NCBI GenBank assembly: GCA_025358205.1
Contig: JANYKG010000100.1
Span: 1-33,516 of the forward strand
Source of the DNA: Armatimonadota bacterium
GTDB lineage: Bacteria; Armatimonadota; UBA5829; DTJY01
Reading direction: 5' to 3'
DNA length: 33,516 bases
Shown one piece after another: positions 14,642 through 22,654 of this stretch. A program made the position numbers and the translations under genes. Position 1 is the first letter of the stretch. Every line of letters starts with the position of its first letter. The notes beneath the pieces were generated by a model. It saw nothing but the letters and a program-made list of their open reading frames with translations, was not told the origin of the DNA and did not search any database.

Positions 14642-15463
14642 TTACTGCTTTATATTTGGCATGGATATCTCTTGTTCTTGTTCTTTACCCTTGAAGACAA
14701 CAACGATACTGACTCGGCGGTTTGTGAAGCTATCCGGATGTCCGGTATCTCTGGGCCTGGTGGCAGCGTACCCGCGCACTTGGGCTATCTGCAGATTGGT
14801 CATGCCTGAATCAGACATAACTTTCCGTGCGCTGTTTGCCCGGTCTGACGAAAGCTCCCAGTTCGAGTATCCATCAGTGCGCGCCAGTGGTCGGTTGTCC
14901 GTATGTCCCTCAAGGATGATCTTGTTGGGGAGTTTCTTCAGTTCTGTCGCTATCTGCGCAAGGAGGTGGGCGGCATCAGGCTTCACTCGAGCGCTTGCCG
15001 CGTCGAAGAAGAGTGATTGTGAGGATTCAAGCAAGTCTATCCTGAGTCCTTCGTCAGTTACCTTGATGTCTATGTGCTTCTTCAGGTTCTTGAACTCCGG
15101 GGTATCAGCCACTATTTTCTCTATAGTCTTCTTAGCCTGATTCATTTTTGTGCGTTCGATATCCTGGGTGTTTGCTTTTGGACCGGGCACTTTTCCGCCG
15201 GGTTTTGCGCCGGGGACATCGAATGGAGCGTTTCCTGCTTTCACCGCCGCCATGAAGCCCTTTGGGTCCTTGAAGTATCCGGCAACCGCAGCCTTGACGG
15301 TGGGACTCATGTTGGTTATCCACATCACAAGGAAAAACGCCATCATCGCCGTTACGAAGTCGGCATAAGCAACTTTCCACGCGCCGCCGTGATGGCCGCC
15401 GCCGTGCTTGCTCTTCTTCTTGATGATGCGGATTTCACTTTGATCTTTGTTGGTTTTGCTCAT
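14642..15463 (-). CDS. motB: Flagellar stator protein MotB
   Basis: This 273-residue stator subunit couples ion flow to flagellar rotation and anchors MotA to peptidoglycan. A basic N-terminal tail (KKKSKHGGGHHGG) precedes one membrane helix beginning WKVAYADFVTAMMAFF, in which D35 is the ion-carrying Asp. A proline/glycine-rich plug and linker region (about 80-100) follows, then an OmpA-like peptidoglycan-binding domain with EGHTDNRP and LSSDRANSARKVM. It starts three bases after the motA stop, so the two are co-transcribed and probably coupled. H+ versus Na+ use cannot be decided from these motifs alone. No other flagellar gene is present. Confidence 0.93.
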   Translation of the reverse strand: MSKTNKDQSEIRIIKKKSKHGGGHHGGAWKVAYADFVTAMMAFFLVMWITNMSPTVKAAVAGYFKDPKGFMAAVKAGNAPFDVPGAKPGGKVPGPKANTQDIERTKMNQAKKTIEKIVADTPEFKNLKKHIDIKVTDEGLRIDLLESSQSLFFDAASARVKPDAAHLLAQIATELKKLPNKIILEGHTDNRPLARTDGYSNWELSSDRANSARKVMSDSGMTNLQIAQVRGYAATRPRDTGHPDSFTNRRVSIVVVFKGKEQEQEISMPNIKQ

Positions 15464-15466
15464 GCT

Positions 15467-16357
15467 TTATGCCGCCGCCTGAGTTTCTGCAGCCGGTTCT
15501 TCCTTGTTGCGGTTTCTGCATGCGTTCTCAAGCTCTGAGAAGCTGGGGCGAGCTTCAGGGTCAATACTTCGTCGCGCAAATTCTACGCACATCACAGGAG
15601 TATCACCACGAGCGAAAGCAACAAGTGAGTGCTTCATACAAGCCAGGTACTGGCATTCCGCCTTAGCAATGACCTCCGTTGCTTTGGCCAGCGGTGCGAA
15701 GATACCGTATGCCAGCAGTACACCGAGGAATGTGCCGACCAGCGCCGCGCCGACCTTTTCGCCGACCACTTCCGGGGGTCCGCCAATGGACTGCATGGTG
15801 ATAACTACACCTAAAACCGCAGCCACGATACCGAATCCAGGCATGGAGTCGCTGATTGTGCTCAGTATCTGACTTACCTGTAAGGATTCCTCTTCTTGAG
15901 CTTCCAGGTCAAGGTCCATCAGTTCCGAAAGATCATGAATGTTGACTCCACCCATGATGATTACTTTGAGGGTATCGGTGCAGAAGGCGATGGCATGATG
16001 GTTGTTGAGAAGCGTGGGATACTTCTGGAACAGATCGGACTCGTGAGGGTTCTCTACATGTTTTTCCAGACTGAGTAGACCATCTTTGCGCGCAACTACG
16101 AAGATTTCGTAAAGGCTGTGCAGAAGTTCCAGGTACATCTTCGTCGTGTAGGGGTTGCCTTTCAGCAGGCCGATACAGGCCTTCATAGTCGAGATGGCGC
16201 CCTTGAAGGTGTAGGCGATCACGACGGCGCCGAAAGCCGCGCCGCCTATGATGATGAATTCCGATATCTGGATGAGCGCTGCTACTTTGCCACCGGAATG
16301 CGTGAAGCCAAATAGCAGGCTCCCAAAGACAATGGCTAGCCCTATCAGTACGAACAT
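15467..16357 (-). CDS. motA: Flagellar stator protein MotA
   Basis: This 296-residue protein has four predicted membrane helices, near the N terminus (two), and about residues 168-190 and 200-222. It is of the longer MotA type with a big cytoplasmic loop. The loop carries the ARKDGLLSLE stretch with the Arg and Glu that contact the rotor protein FliG. MPGFGIVAAVLGVV and FLGVLLAYGIFAPLA hold the conserved prolines next to the MotB helix. The C-terminal tail is rich in Ala and Glu. The start ATG has only a weak, distant AGAGG upstream. motB follows after three bases. Confidence 0.92.
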   Translation of the reverse strand: MFVLIGLAIVFGSLLFGFTHSGGKVAALIQISEFIIIGGAAFGAVVIAYTFKGAISTMKACIGLLKGNPYTTKMYLELLHSLYEIFVVARKDGLLSLEKHVENPHESDLFQKYPTLLNNHHAIAFCTDTLKVIIMGGVNIHDLSELMDLDLEAQEEESLQVSQILSTISDSMPGFGIVAAVLGVVITMQSIGGPPEVVGEKVGAALVGTFLGVLLAYGIFAPLAKATEVIAKAECQYLACMKHSLVAFARGDTPVMCVEFARRSIDPEARPSFSELENACRNRNKEEPAAETQAAA

Positions 16358-16655
16358 AGTGTAAGAGAACCTCTACTATTCTTTTCGGTTGATACGGACG
16401 GTCGCTGTAGAGTAGGGATGCGGAAATTGAGCGTATTTCCCATGTTTCAACACCGTTGCATCCCATGCCGCGATTATCTGCCCCATTGAGTCGTGTTGGC
16501 TATATCTATTGTTCCATCAATGCTCGCCAAATCGTGGCAGCAAAGCGGGTATTATTGCCGGTTTTGCGGTGTGGATGCCAATGTGCCCTAGTGCATTTGC
16601 ACCGGAAGGACGATAATCAGGGTGTAAACACTCTAAGTCAGCAGAGGTGGGCATC
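16358..16655. other. 298-base divergent intergenic region between motA and the ParB-like gene
   Basis: The region must hold promoters for two divergent units. On the minus strand a weak TTGGCG, 16 bases, TAGATA match lies about 150 bases before motA. On the plus strand two small inverted repeats stand close to the ParB-like gene: GTGCA-TT-TGCAC (16591-16602) and GTGT-AA-ACAC (16622-16631), which could be operators. I see no clear sigma-28 flagellar promoter and no gene. Confidence 0.4.
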
Positions 16656-17807
16656 ATGGAAACTATCCGCATCGAAGATATTATTACAAATGCGTCTCAG
16701 CCCCGACAGACGTTTTATGAATCTAGCTTGCAGGAACTGTCGCAGTCCATCAAGGAGCGCGGAGTTCTAGAGCCGATCGTCGTGCGCCCCAAGGACGGCA
16801 AATATGAGATTGTAATGGGCGAGCGCCGATACAGGGCCAGCATACTCGCCGGATTGACCGACATTCCAGCAGTGGTTCGCGAGATGTCCGACGATGATGC
16901 GGCTTGCGATGCGTTGCTCGAAAACTTCCAGCGCGAGGACCTTAACCCGGTGGATCGGGCAGCCGCGATTGAGGGTCTGCTGAAGATTATGAGCGTGGAG
17001 AAGTGCGCTCAGTCGTTGGGCGTAAGCGAGAGCACCCTGCGAAGGCATGTGGAACTCCTGGAACTGCCAGGTTGCGTGCAGCAGGCTTTGGTCAAGTCCT
17101 ATGACAAGAGCCACCCCGCGGTATTCACCGAAGCGCACGCCAGACTACTGAAACCGTTGAACAGCGATGTCAGTTCCCAGATGCGACTCATCAGCAAGAT
17201 CGAGGCGGAGAACCTTTCAGTTGCGGAACTGAAGCAACTTATTGACGCAATTATGGAAGTGCCGCAGAAAAAAGAGGCGTTTCTCCGAATATCCCTAAAG
17301 GCTACCGAAGAGATTCTGAAATCCATGGGCCGGGCGCAGACCAAGGCTCGTCCATACAAACCACAGACTGCGGATAAACATTTGGCCGCTCTGGACAAGG
17401 CTGCAAGAGACCTTTCTGCTCTTATAGATGCCCGCATTGTTGATTATCTGAAATCTACCGAGATGAACCAGATTCTCAGTACCATTACCTCTCTGACCCT
17501 GGAGATGACTCAGCTCCGAGACGCGCTTCGGGATTCACTGAGGAAGGGCGATGACGGCTGGAAGGAGCAGTATATCCACTGCCCGTTGTGCGGACGTATC
17601 GAGCTGATAGGTAGCGCGAAGTGTGCCGTTTGCTCAACCGTGCTTCGGAGATGTCTGGATTGTGGTATTTACGATAAGATGTACGAAAAATGCAGCCGCA
17701 GCCAGCAGTATGTGTACATGTCCGATGCGGAAGACCCGTCGGATACTTCGCCGTCATACAAATGTGAATACTACGATCCCAGGTTTGTGGCTCGCGAAGC
17801 GGCCTAG
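16656..17807 (+). CDS. ParB-like protein with a cysteine-rich C-terminal tail
   Basis: The protein has 383 residues. The N terminus is a ParB/Srx-type nuclease-like domain with the CTP-binding box GERRYRAS (55-62) and ENFQREDLNP (89-98), followed by a helix-turn-helix around 115-136 (KCAQSLGVSESTLRRHVELL). This is the DNA-binding layout of chromosome-partition ParB and Noc. The middle (about 190-290) is helical. The C terminus is unusual. CPLC (309), CAVC (323), CLDC (333) and single Cys at 346 and 370 make ten cysteine ligands at most and resemble one or two zinc ribbons where ParB normally has its dimerisation domain. AGAGGTG precedes the ATG. No parA is adjacent, so partition itself is not assured. 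It may instead be a transcription or nucleoid regulator. Confidence 0.78.
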   Translation: METIRIEDIITNASQPRQTFYESSLQELSQSIKERGVLEPIVVRPKDGKYEIVMGERRYRASILAGLTDIPAVVREMSDDDAACDALLENFQREDLNPVDRAAAIEGLLKIMSVEKCAQSLGVSESTLRRHVELLELPGCVQQALVKSYDKSHPAVFTEAHARLLKPLNSDVSSQMRLISKIEAENLSVAELKQLIDAIMEVPQKKEAFLRISLKATEEILKSMGRAQTKARPYKPQTADKHLAALDKAARDLSALIDARIVDYLKSTEMNQILSTITSLTLEMTQLRDALRDSLRKGDDGWKEQYIHCPLCGRIELIGSAKCAVCSTVLRRCLDCGIYDKMYEKCSRSQQYVYMSDAEDPSDTSPSYKCEYYDPRFVAREAA

Positions 17808-17833
17808 AGATAGTTCATAATGAAGAATCAGTG

Positions 17834-17872
17834 TGTGCCGCGTCAGCAAGGTTTGGCGCGGCACATGTTTTT
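17834..17872 (+). terminator. Rho-independent terminator after the ParB-like gene
   Basis: TGTGCCGCG (17834-17842) pairs perfectly with CGCGGCACA (17857-17865) around a 14-base loop, followed by TGTTTTT. Confidence 0.85.
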
Positions 17873-17892
17873 GTGCCTCTCTCCCCTTCTGA

Positions 17893-19083
<1,191 letters not shown>

Positions 19084-19096
19084 TCGAGATGTTGGT

Positions 19097-19170
19097 CCAC
19101 ATTATTCATGAAGAACATGAATAATGTTCAGAAGGCCGCAGATTATGCGGAATAAGCATAATCTGCGCTG
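19097..19170 (+). repeat. Two-hairpin repeat, copy A
   Basis: Hairpin 1 is CATTATTCATG / CATGAATAATG (19100-19110 with 19116-19126) with loop AAGAA. Hairpin 2 is GCAGATTATGC / GCATAATCTGC (19138-19148 with 19156-19166). The linker between them is TTCAGAAGGCC. It lies between tgt and the HD gene, ending 20 bases before the latter. The same layout recurs at 19893 and 27115. Confidence 0.85.
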
Positions 19171-19190
19171 GGAACCAGGAGTATTTGTTA

Positions 19191-19853
19191 ATGAGCAATC
19201 TCACACTGCGCGAGGTGAGGCGAGACAGCCGAGTGAAGGCGTACATACAGGGCGCGAACGAGCAGATGGCCGCCATCGGGTACACGGAGCACGGCTTCCG
19301 GCACGCTGGGATAGTGGCTGCCATGGCGCGCGGCATCCCGCACAAGCTGAACATGCCGAAGCGTGAATCCGAGCTTGCGGCCATAGCCGGGTATCTGCAC
19401 GATGTGGGCAACGTGATAAATCGCAACATCCACTGCGAGACCGGGGCCATGCTCGCCTATGACCTTCTCAACTCCATGGGTATGGAACCGACCGAGCTTG
19501 CCGTTATCATGGGCGCGATTGGGAATCACGAAGAGGAATGCGGTTTTCCCATCAACGCGGTGACCGCAGCCGTTATCATTGCTGATAAGTCGGACGTGCA
19601 TTTGTCGCGCGTGCAGAACCCGAATCCGATGACCTTTGACATACACGACCGGGTGAACCACGCTGTGCAGAAGTCATACCTGCGCGTGGATGCGGAGGAG
19701 AAGGTCATAAGCCTGGAACTGGATGTAGATACGGAGTCCGCGAGCGTAACGGAGTATTTCGAGATATTCCTGTTGCGCATGGTTATGTGTCGAAGGGCGG
19801 CGGACATGCTGGGATGCAAGTTCAAGTTAGTCATCAACGGCGTTGATCTGTAA
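19191..19853 (+). CDS. HD-domain phosphohydrolase-like protein
   Basis: This protein of about 220 residues has an HD metal-dependent phosphohydrolase fold: HGFRHA (H38), YLHDVGN (H70, D71), NIHCETG (H81), GNHEE (H113) and IIADKSD (D132). Family members hydrolyse nucleotides or cyclic (di)nucleotides. The target here is unknown. The C-terminal third is beta-rich and has no recognised domain. AGGAG lies nine bases before the ATG at 19191. It occupies the place where yajC usually stands between tgt and secD, but it is not related to YajC. Repeat elements flank it on both sides. Confidence 0.75.
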   Translation: MSNLTLREVRRDSRVKAYIQGANEQMAAIGYTEHGFRHAGIVAAMARGIPHKLNMPKRESELAAIAGYLHDVGNVINRNIHCETGAMLAYDLLNSMGMEPTELAVIMGAIGNHEEECGFPINAVTAAVIIADKSDVHLSRVQNPNPMTFDIHDRVNHAVQKSYLRVDAEEKVISLELDVDTESASVTEYFEIFLLRMVMCRRAADMLGCKFKLVINGVDL

Positions 19854-19856
19854 GCC

Positions 19857-19896
19857 GAAGCCGTGAATCATGCACTTTGCGCATAATCCGCGCTAG
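19857..19896 (+). repeat. Degenerate half copy (hairpin 2 only) of the two-hairpin repeat, copy C
   Basis: GAAGCC, an imperfect stem (GTGAATCATGC with GCGCATAATCCGC) and the terminal CGCTAG match the second half of the element at 27115. It starts three bases after the HD gene stop and abuts copy B at a shared CTAG. Confidence 0.65.
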
Positions 19897-19972
19897 CCCG
19901 CATTATTCACGAAGAACGTGAATAATGCTCCGAAGGCCGCGGCTTATGCAGGACACGCATAATTCGCGCTGG
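19893..19972 (+). repeat. Two-hairpin repeat, copy B
   Basis: It starts at CTAG (19893-19896). Hairpin 1 is GCATTATTCACG / CGTGAATAATGC (19900-19911 with 19917-19928), loop AAGAA. Compared with copies A and D, one T-A pair has become C-G on both sides. Hairpin 2 (19939-19949 with 19957-19967) has one mismatch and one G-T pair. The element ends seven bases before the secDF -35 box. Confidence 0.85.
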
Positions 19973-19978
19973 TTTGGA

Positions 19979-20007
19979 TTGACAACACCCATGCCGTTAT
20001 GTATAAT
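19979..20007 (+). promoter_or_regulatory. Consensus sigma-70 promoter of secDF
   Basis: TTGACA (19979-19984), 17 bases and TATAAT (20002-20007) are perfect consensus boxes at ideal spacing. The leader of about 68 bases can form a 7-bp hairpin (GATCGGA / TCTGATC, near 20024-20044) before the ribosome-binding site GGGAGG. Confidence 0.92.
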
Positions 20008-20081
20008 AAGTCTGTTTTGTGGCTGATCGGACGGGCTGTCTGATCGCTCTACGGCACGTTCCCTAGGGAGGATATCACAAG

Positions 20082-22541
20082 TTGAAACATAAGCAACTTC
20101 TCGTCATCATCGCAGCGCTGATTGTCGGCGCGATTGTAGTGGTCATGAAGATGCCCATGAAGCGCGGTCTGGACATCGCCGGAGGAATCCGCATTGTCTA
20201 TCAGGCGGACATGACCAAGATCGCCAAGGATCAGACCGAAAGGGACGTCCTTAACAGCGCAGTGCGTATCATACGCGAACGTTCTCTCGGCGCACTGAAG
20301 GTCGCCGAGCCGCTGGTTCAGCCCAAGGGCAAGGACCAGATAGTTGTAGAACTCCCGGACATCAAGGCGGCTGACAAGGAAAAGGCTATTGCTGACTTGG
20401 GGTCCACGGCGCAGATGGAGTTCCGTCACCTGTACAACGTTCACTTCGGCTCAGCGCAGCGCTGGCGTCCGGCTGCCGCGAAGTATGCCATGGCTTCAGA
20501 GAACAACGTCAAGACCGGTCGGGAAGAGTATTCATTTACCGACGCTGATGGGAACATTGTTCCGAACGACGTGGTGCTCAAAGAATCCAGGCTGATTCTC
20601 AGCGGCGACGATTTGAAGCCGGTTTCCAAGGCAAACAAAGATCCGCAGTCATTCGAGACCGTGGTGCAGCTTGAGTTCACCCCGAGCGGCAGAAAGAAGT
20701 TCGCTGATTTCACCCGCAAGAATGTGAATGAGATACTGGCAATCGTTCTTGACGGCAAGATACTGAGCGCGCCATCAATCAATGAGCCGATCCTTAACGG
20801 CAGCGCGATCATAAGAGGCAAGTTCACCACTCAGGAAGCTCAGACGCTGGGTGAGTTCATCAATGCGGGCGCTCTGCCTGTGCCGCTGACCATTGCGCAG
20901 GTGCAGTCCGTGGAAGCCACGCTGGGACAGGCTTCTGTGCTCAAGAGCATAAAGGCGGGTTTGGTCGGTCTCGCTCTGGTCGTCGTGTTCATGCTTGTGT
21001 ACTATCTCCTGCCCGGCATTCTTGCCGACATAGCGCTGGCGATATATGCGCTGTTGTCGCTCGCGGTCTTTGCGCTGATGGGCGTGACCATGACGCTTCC
21101 GGGCATTGCGGCGTTCATACTTTCGGTGGGCATGGCGGTAGACGCGAACATCCTGATCTTTGAGCGGTTGAAGGAAGAGTTGCGCAACGGCAAGACTCTT
21201 CGCGCGGCGATAGACACCGGGTTCTCCCGTGCGTTTACCTCAATCTTTGACTCTAACATGTGTACGTTGATCACATGTGTCATTCTCTTTAACTTCGGAA
21301 CCGGCCCCATCAAGGGGTTTGCCGTGATCCTGGCGATTGGTGTACTCATCAGTATGTTCACCGCCATCACGGTCACCAGGACGCTGCTACACTTCCTGGT
21401 AACGGCGGGCTTTGCGCAGAACCCGATGCTGTATGGACTTGGCAGACAGTGGGTTACCGGCAAGGGCGGAGTCAAGCAGGTAGACATCGTTGGACGCATG
21501 GCGCTGTGGTTCATCATCAGCGGCATCGTTCTGGTTCCCGGTATGTACTTCCTGGCCACCGGTGGACTGAAACTCGGAATTGACTTCAAGGGCGGCAGCC
21601 TTATGCAGGTTGAGTTCAGCCAGGCTGATGTTAGCACAACACAGATCAACGATATGCTGACGACGATGGGGCTGGATCCTCAGACGCAGCAATCCAGGGA
21701 TAATAAGAAGGATTTCTTTGTCCGCACAAAGGCCATCTCCACTGAGCAGGAGTATGGGAAGGTCAAAGCAGGAATCGAATCTCTTGGCGGCAAGGTGCTT
21801 CAGAGAGAGACTGTTGGTCCGGTCATCAGCAAAGAGCTTACGCAGAACGCAGTGAAGGCTGTGCTAATAGCCGCACTTCTCATCGTGCTGTACCTATCGG
21901 TACGGTTTGCGGTCGGCGGAATAGCAATGGGGTTCCGGTTCGGTGTATGTGCGATTCTGGCGACGCTGCACGATGTAGGCGTAATCATCGGCATATTCGC
22001 CATACTGGGACATTTTGCCAACTGGGAGATAGACAGTCTGTTTGTCACCGCCGTACTGACAGTTATCGGTTTCTCCACGCATGATACAATCGTTATCTTC
22101 GACCGAATCCGTGAGAATCTGCGGCACAGAGCTAAGGGCGACTCGTTCGACGGGCTTGTGAACCGGAGTATTCTGCAGTCATTCGGAAGATCTATCAACA
22201 CTTCATTTACCGTTGTGCTGACCTTGACGGCAATGGTAGCGTTCGGCGCGGGCAATATCCGCCACTTCACAGTTGCGCTGTTGATTGGTGTTATCACGGG
22301 TACATACTCATCCATCTTCAACGCCAGCCAGTTGCTGGTTCTGTGGCAGCGGCTCACGGATAGAGGCAGCGCTCCGGCAGTGGCTGCAAGGGCGATGGTG
22401 GATGTGCCGTTGGTAAAGACGGAGAAGCCGAGCGCGAAGCCTCCGATGGATGAGGAGATTCACGGCGGCGCCGAGCCGGGTGGCGAAGCGGAAGCAGTGG
22501 CCAAGGCGAAGACGGCCAAGAAACGAAAACGGAGATTCTAG
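20082..22541 (+). CDS. secDF: Protein translocase subunit SecD-SecF fusion
   Basis: This 819-residue inner-membrane protein uses the proton gradient to help Sec-exported proteins leave the membrane. The SecD half has an N-terminal helix, GLDIAGGIRIVY, the periplasmic P1 region with LDGKILSAPSINEPI and five further helices including GMAVDANILIFERLKEE. The SecF half starts near residue 460, with GIDFKGGS, a small periplasmic domain, and helices containing TVIGFSTHDTIVIFDRIREN. The fused form is usual in Bacilli and scattered elsewhere. The C-terminal tail is lysine/arginine-rich (AKKRKRRF). The start is TTG behind GGGAGG, and the next Met would remove the first membrane helix. yajC is not adjacent. 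Confidence 0.95.
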   Translation: MKHKQLLVIIAALIVGAIVVVMKMPMKRGLDIAGGIRIVYQADMTKIAKDQTERDVLNSAVRIIRERSLGALKVAEPLVQPKGKDQIVVELPDIKAADKEKAIADLGSTAQMEFRHLYNVHFGSAQRWRPAAAKYAMASENNVKTGREEYSFTDADGNIVPNDVVLKESRLILSGDDLKPVSKANKDPQSFETVVQLEFTPSGRKKFADFTRKNVNEILAIVLDGKILSAPSINEPILNGSAIIRGKFTTQEAQTLGEFINAGALPVPLTIAQVQSVEATLGQASVLKSIKAGLVGLALVVVFMLVYYLLPGILADIALAIYALLSLAVFALMGVTMTLPGIAAFILSVGMAVDANILIFERLKEELRNGKTLRAAIDTGFSRAFTSIFDSNMCTLITCVILFNFGTGPIKGFAVILAIGVLISMFTAITVTRTLLHFLVTAGFAQNPMLYGLGRQWVTGKGGVKQVDIVGRMALWFIISGIVLVPGMYFLATGGLKLGIDFKGGSLMQVEFSQADVSTTQINDMLTTMGLDPQTQQSRDNKKDFFVRTKAISTEQEYGKVKAGIESLGGKVLQRETVGPVISKELTQNAVKAVLIAALLIVLYLSVRFAVGGIAMGFRFGVCAILATLHDVGVIIGIFAILGHFANWEIDSLFVTAVLTVIGFSTHDTIVIFDRIRENLRHRAKGDSFDGLVNRSILQSFGRSINTSFTVVLTLTAMVAFGAGNIRHFTVALLIGVITGTYSSIFNASQLLVLWQRLTDRGSAPAVAARAMVDVPLVKTEKPSAKPPMDEEIHGGAEPGGEAEAVAKAKTAKKRKRRF

Positions 22542-22576
22542 ACCTACACCGTTTGGAGTGAAGTATTACGGAGGAA

Positions 22577-22654
22577 ATGAGAGCCTGCGGCCACATAAGA
22601 GAATGGAGCCGCAGGCTCTTTTGCATACCACATGGATACCATAGACAAGAGTAA
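22577..22654 (+). CDS. Possible 25-codon leader peptide ahead of recJ
   Basis: ATG at 22577 follows a good ribosome-binding site (GGAGG, 22570-22574). The short reading frame runs straight through the terminator hairpin and overlaps the recJ start at 22632 in another frame, ending at TAA (22652-22654). The product would be rich in Arg and His (five and four of 25). A ribosome on it would melt the hairpin and arrive at the recJ start, so it could act in attenuation or coupling. It could also be chance, since nothing else supports translation. Confidence 0.3.
   Translation: MRACGHIREWSRRLFCIPHGYHRQE
22581..22622 (+). terminator. Strong terminator or attenuator between secDF and recJ
   Basis: GAGCCTGCGGC (22581-22591) pairs perfectly with GCCGCAGGCTC (22608-22618), followed by TTTT. 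It ends only ten bases before the recJ ATG. Confidence 0.88.

Noticed and set aside
14559-15140. 193-residue plus-strand frame opposite motB
   Set aside because: It is antisense to the conserved OmpA-like domain of MotB. The Ser-rich translation has no motif.
19097-19170. Two-hairpin repeats as ordinary rho-independent terminators
   Set aside because: The stems are AT-cored and neither hairpin is followed by a T-run on either strand, while the real terminators in this window have GC-rich stems with T-runs.
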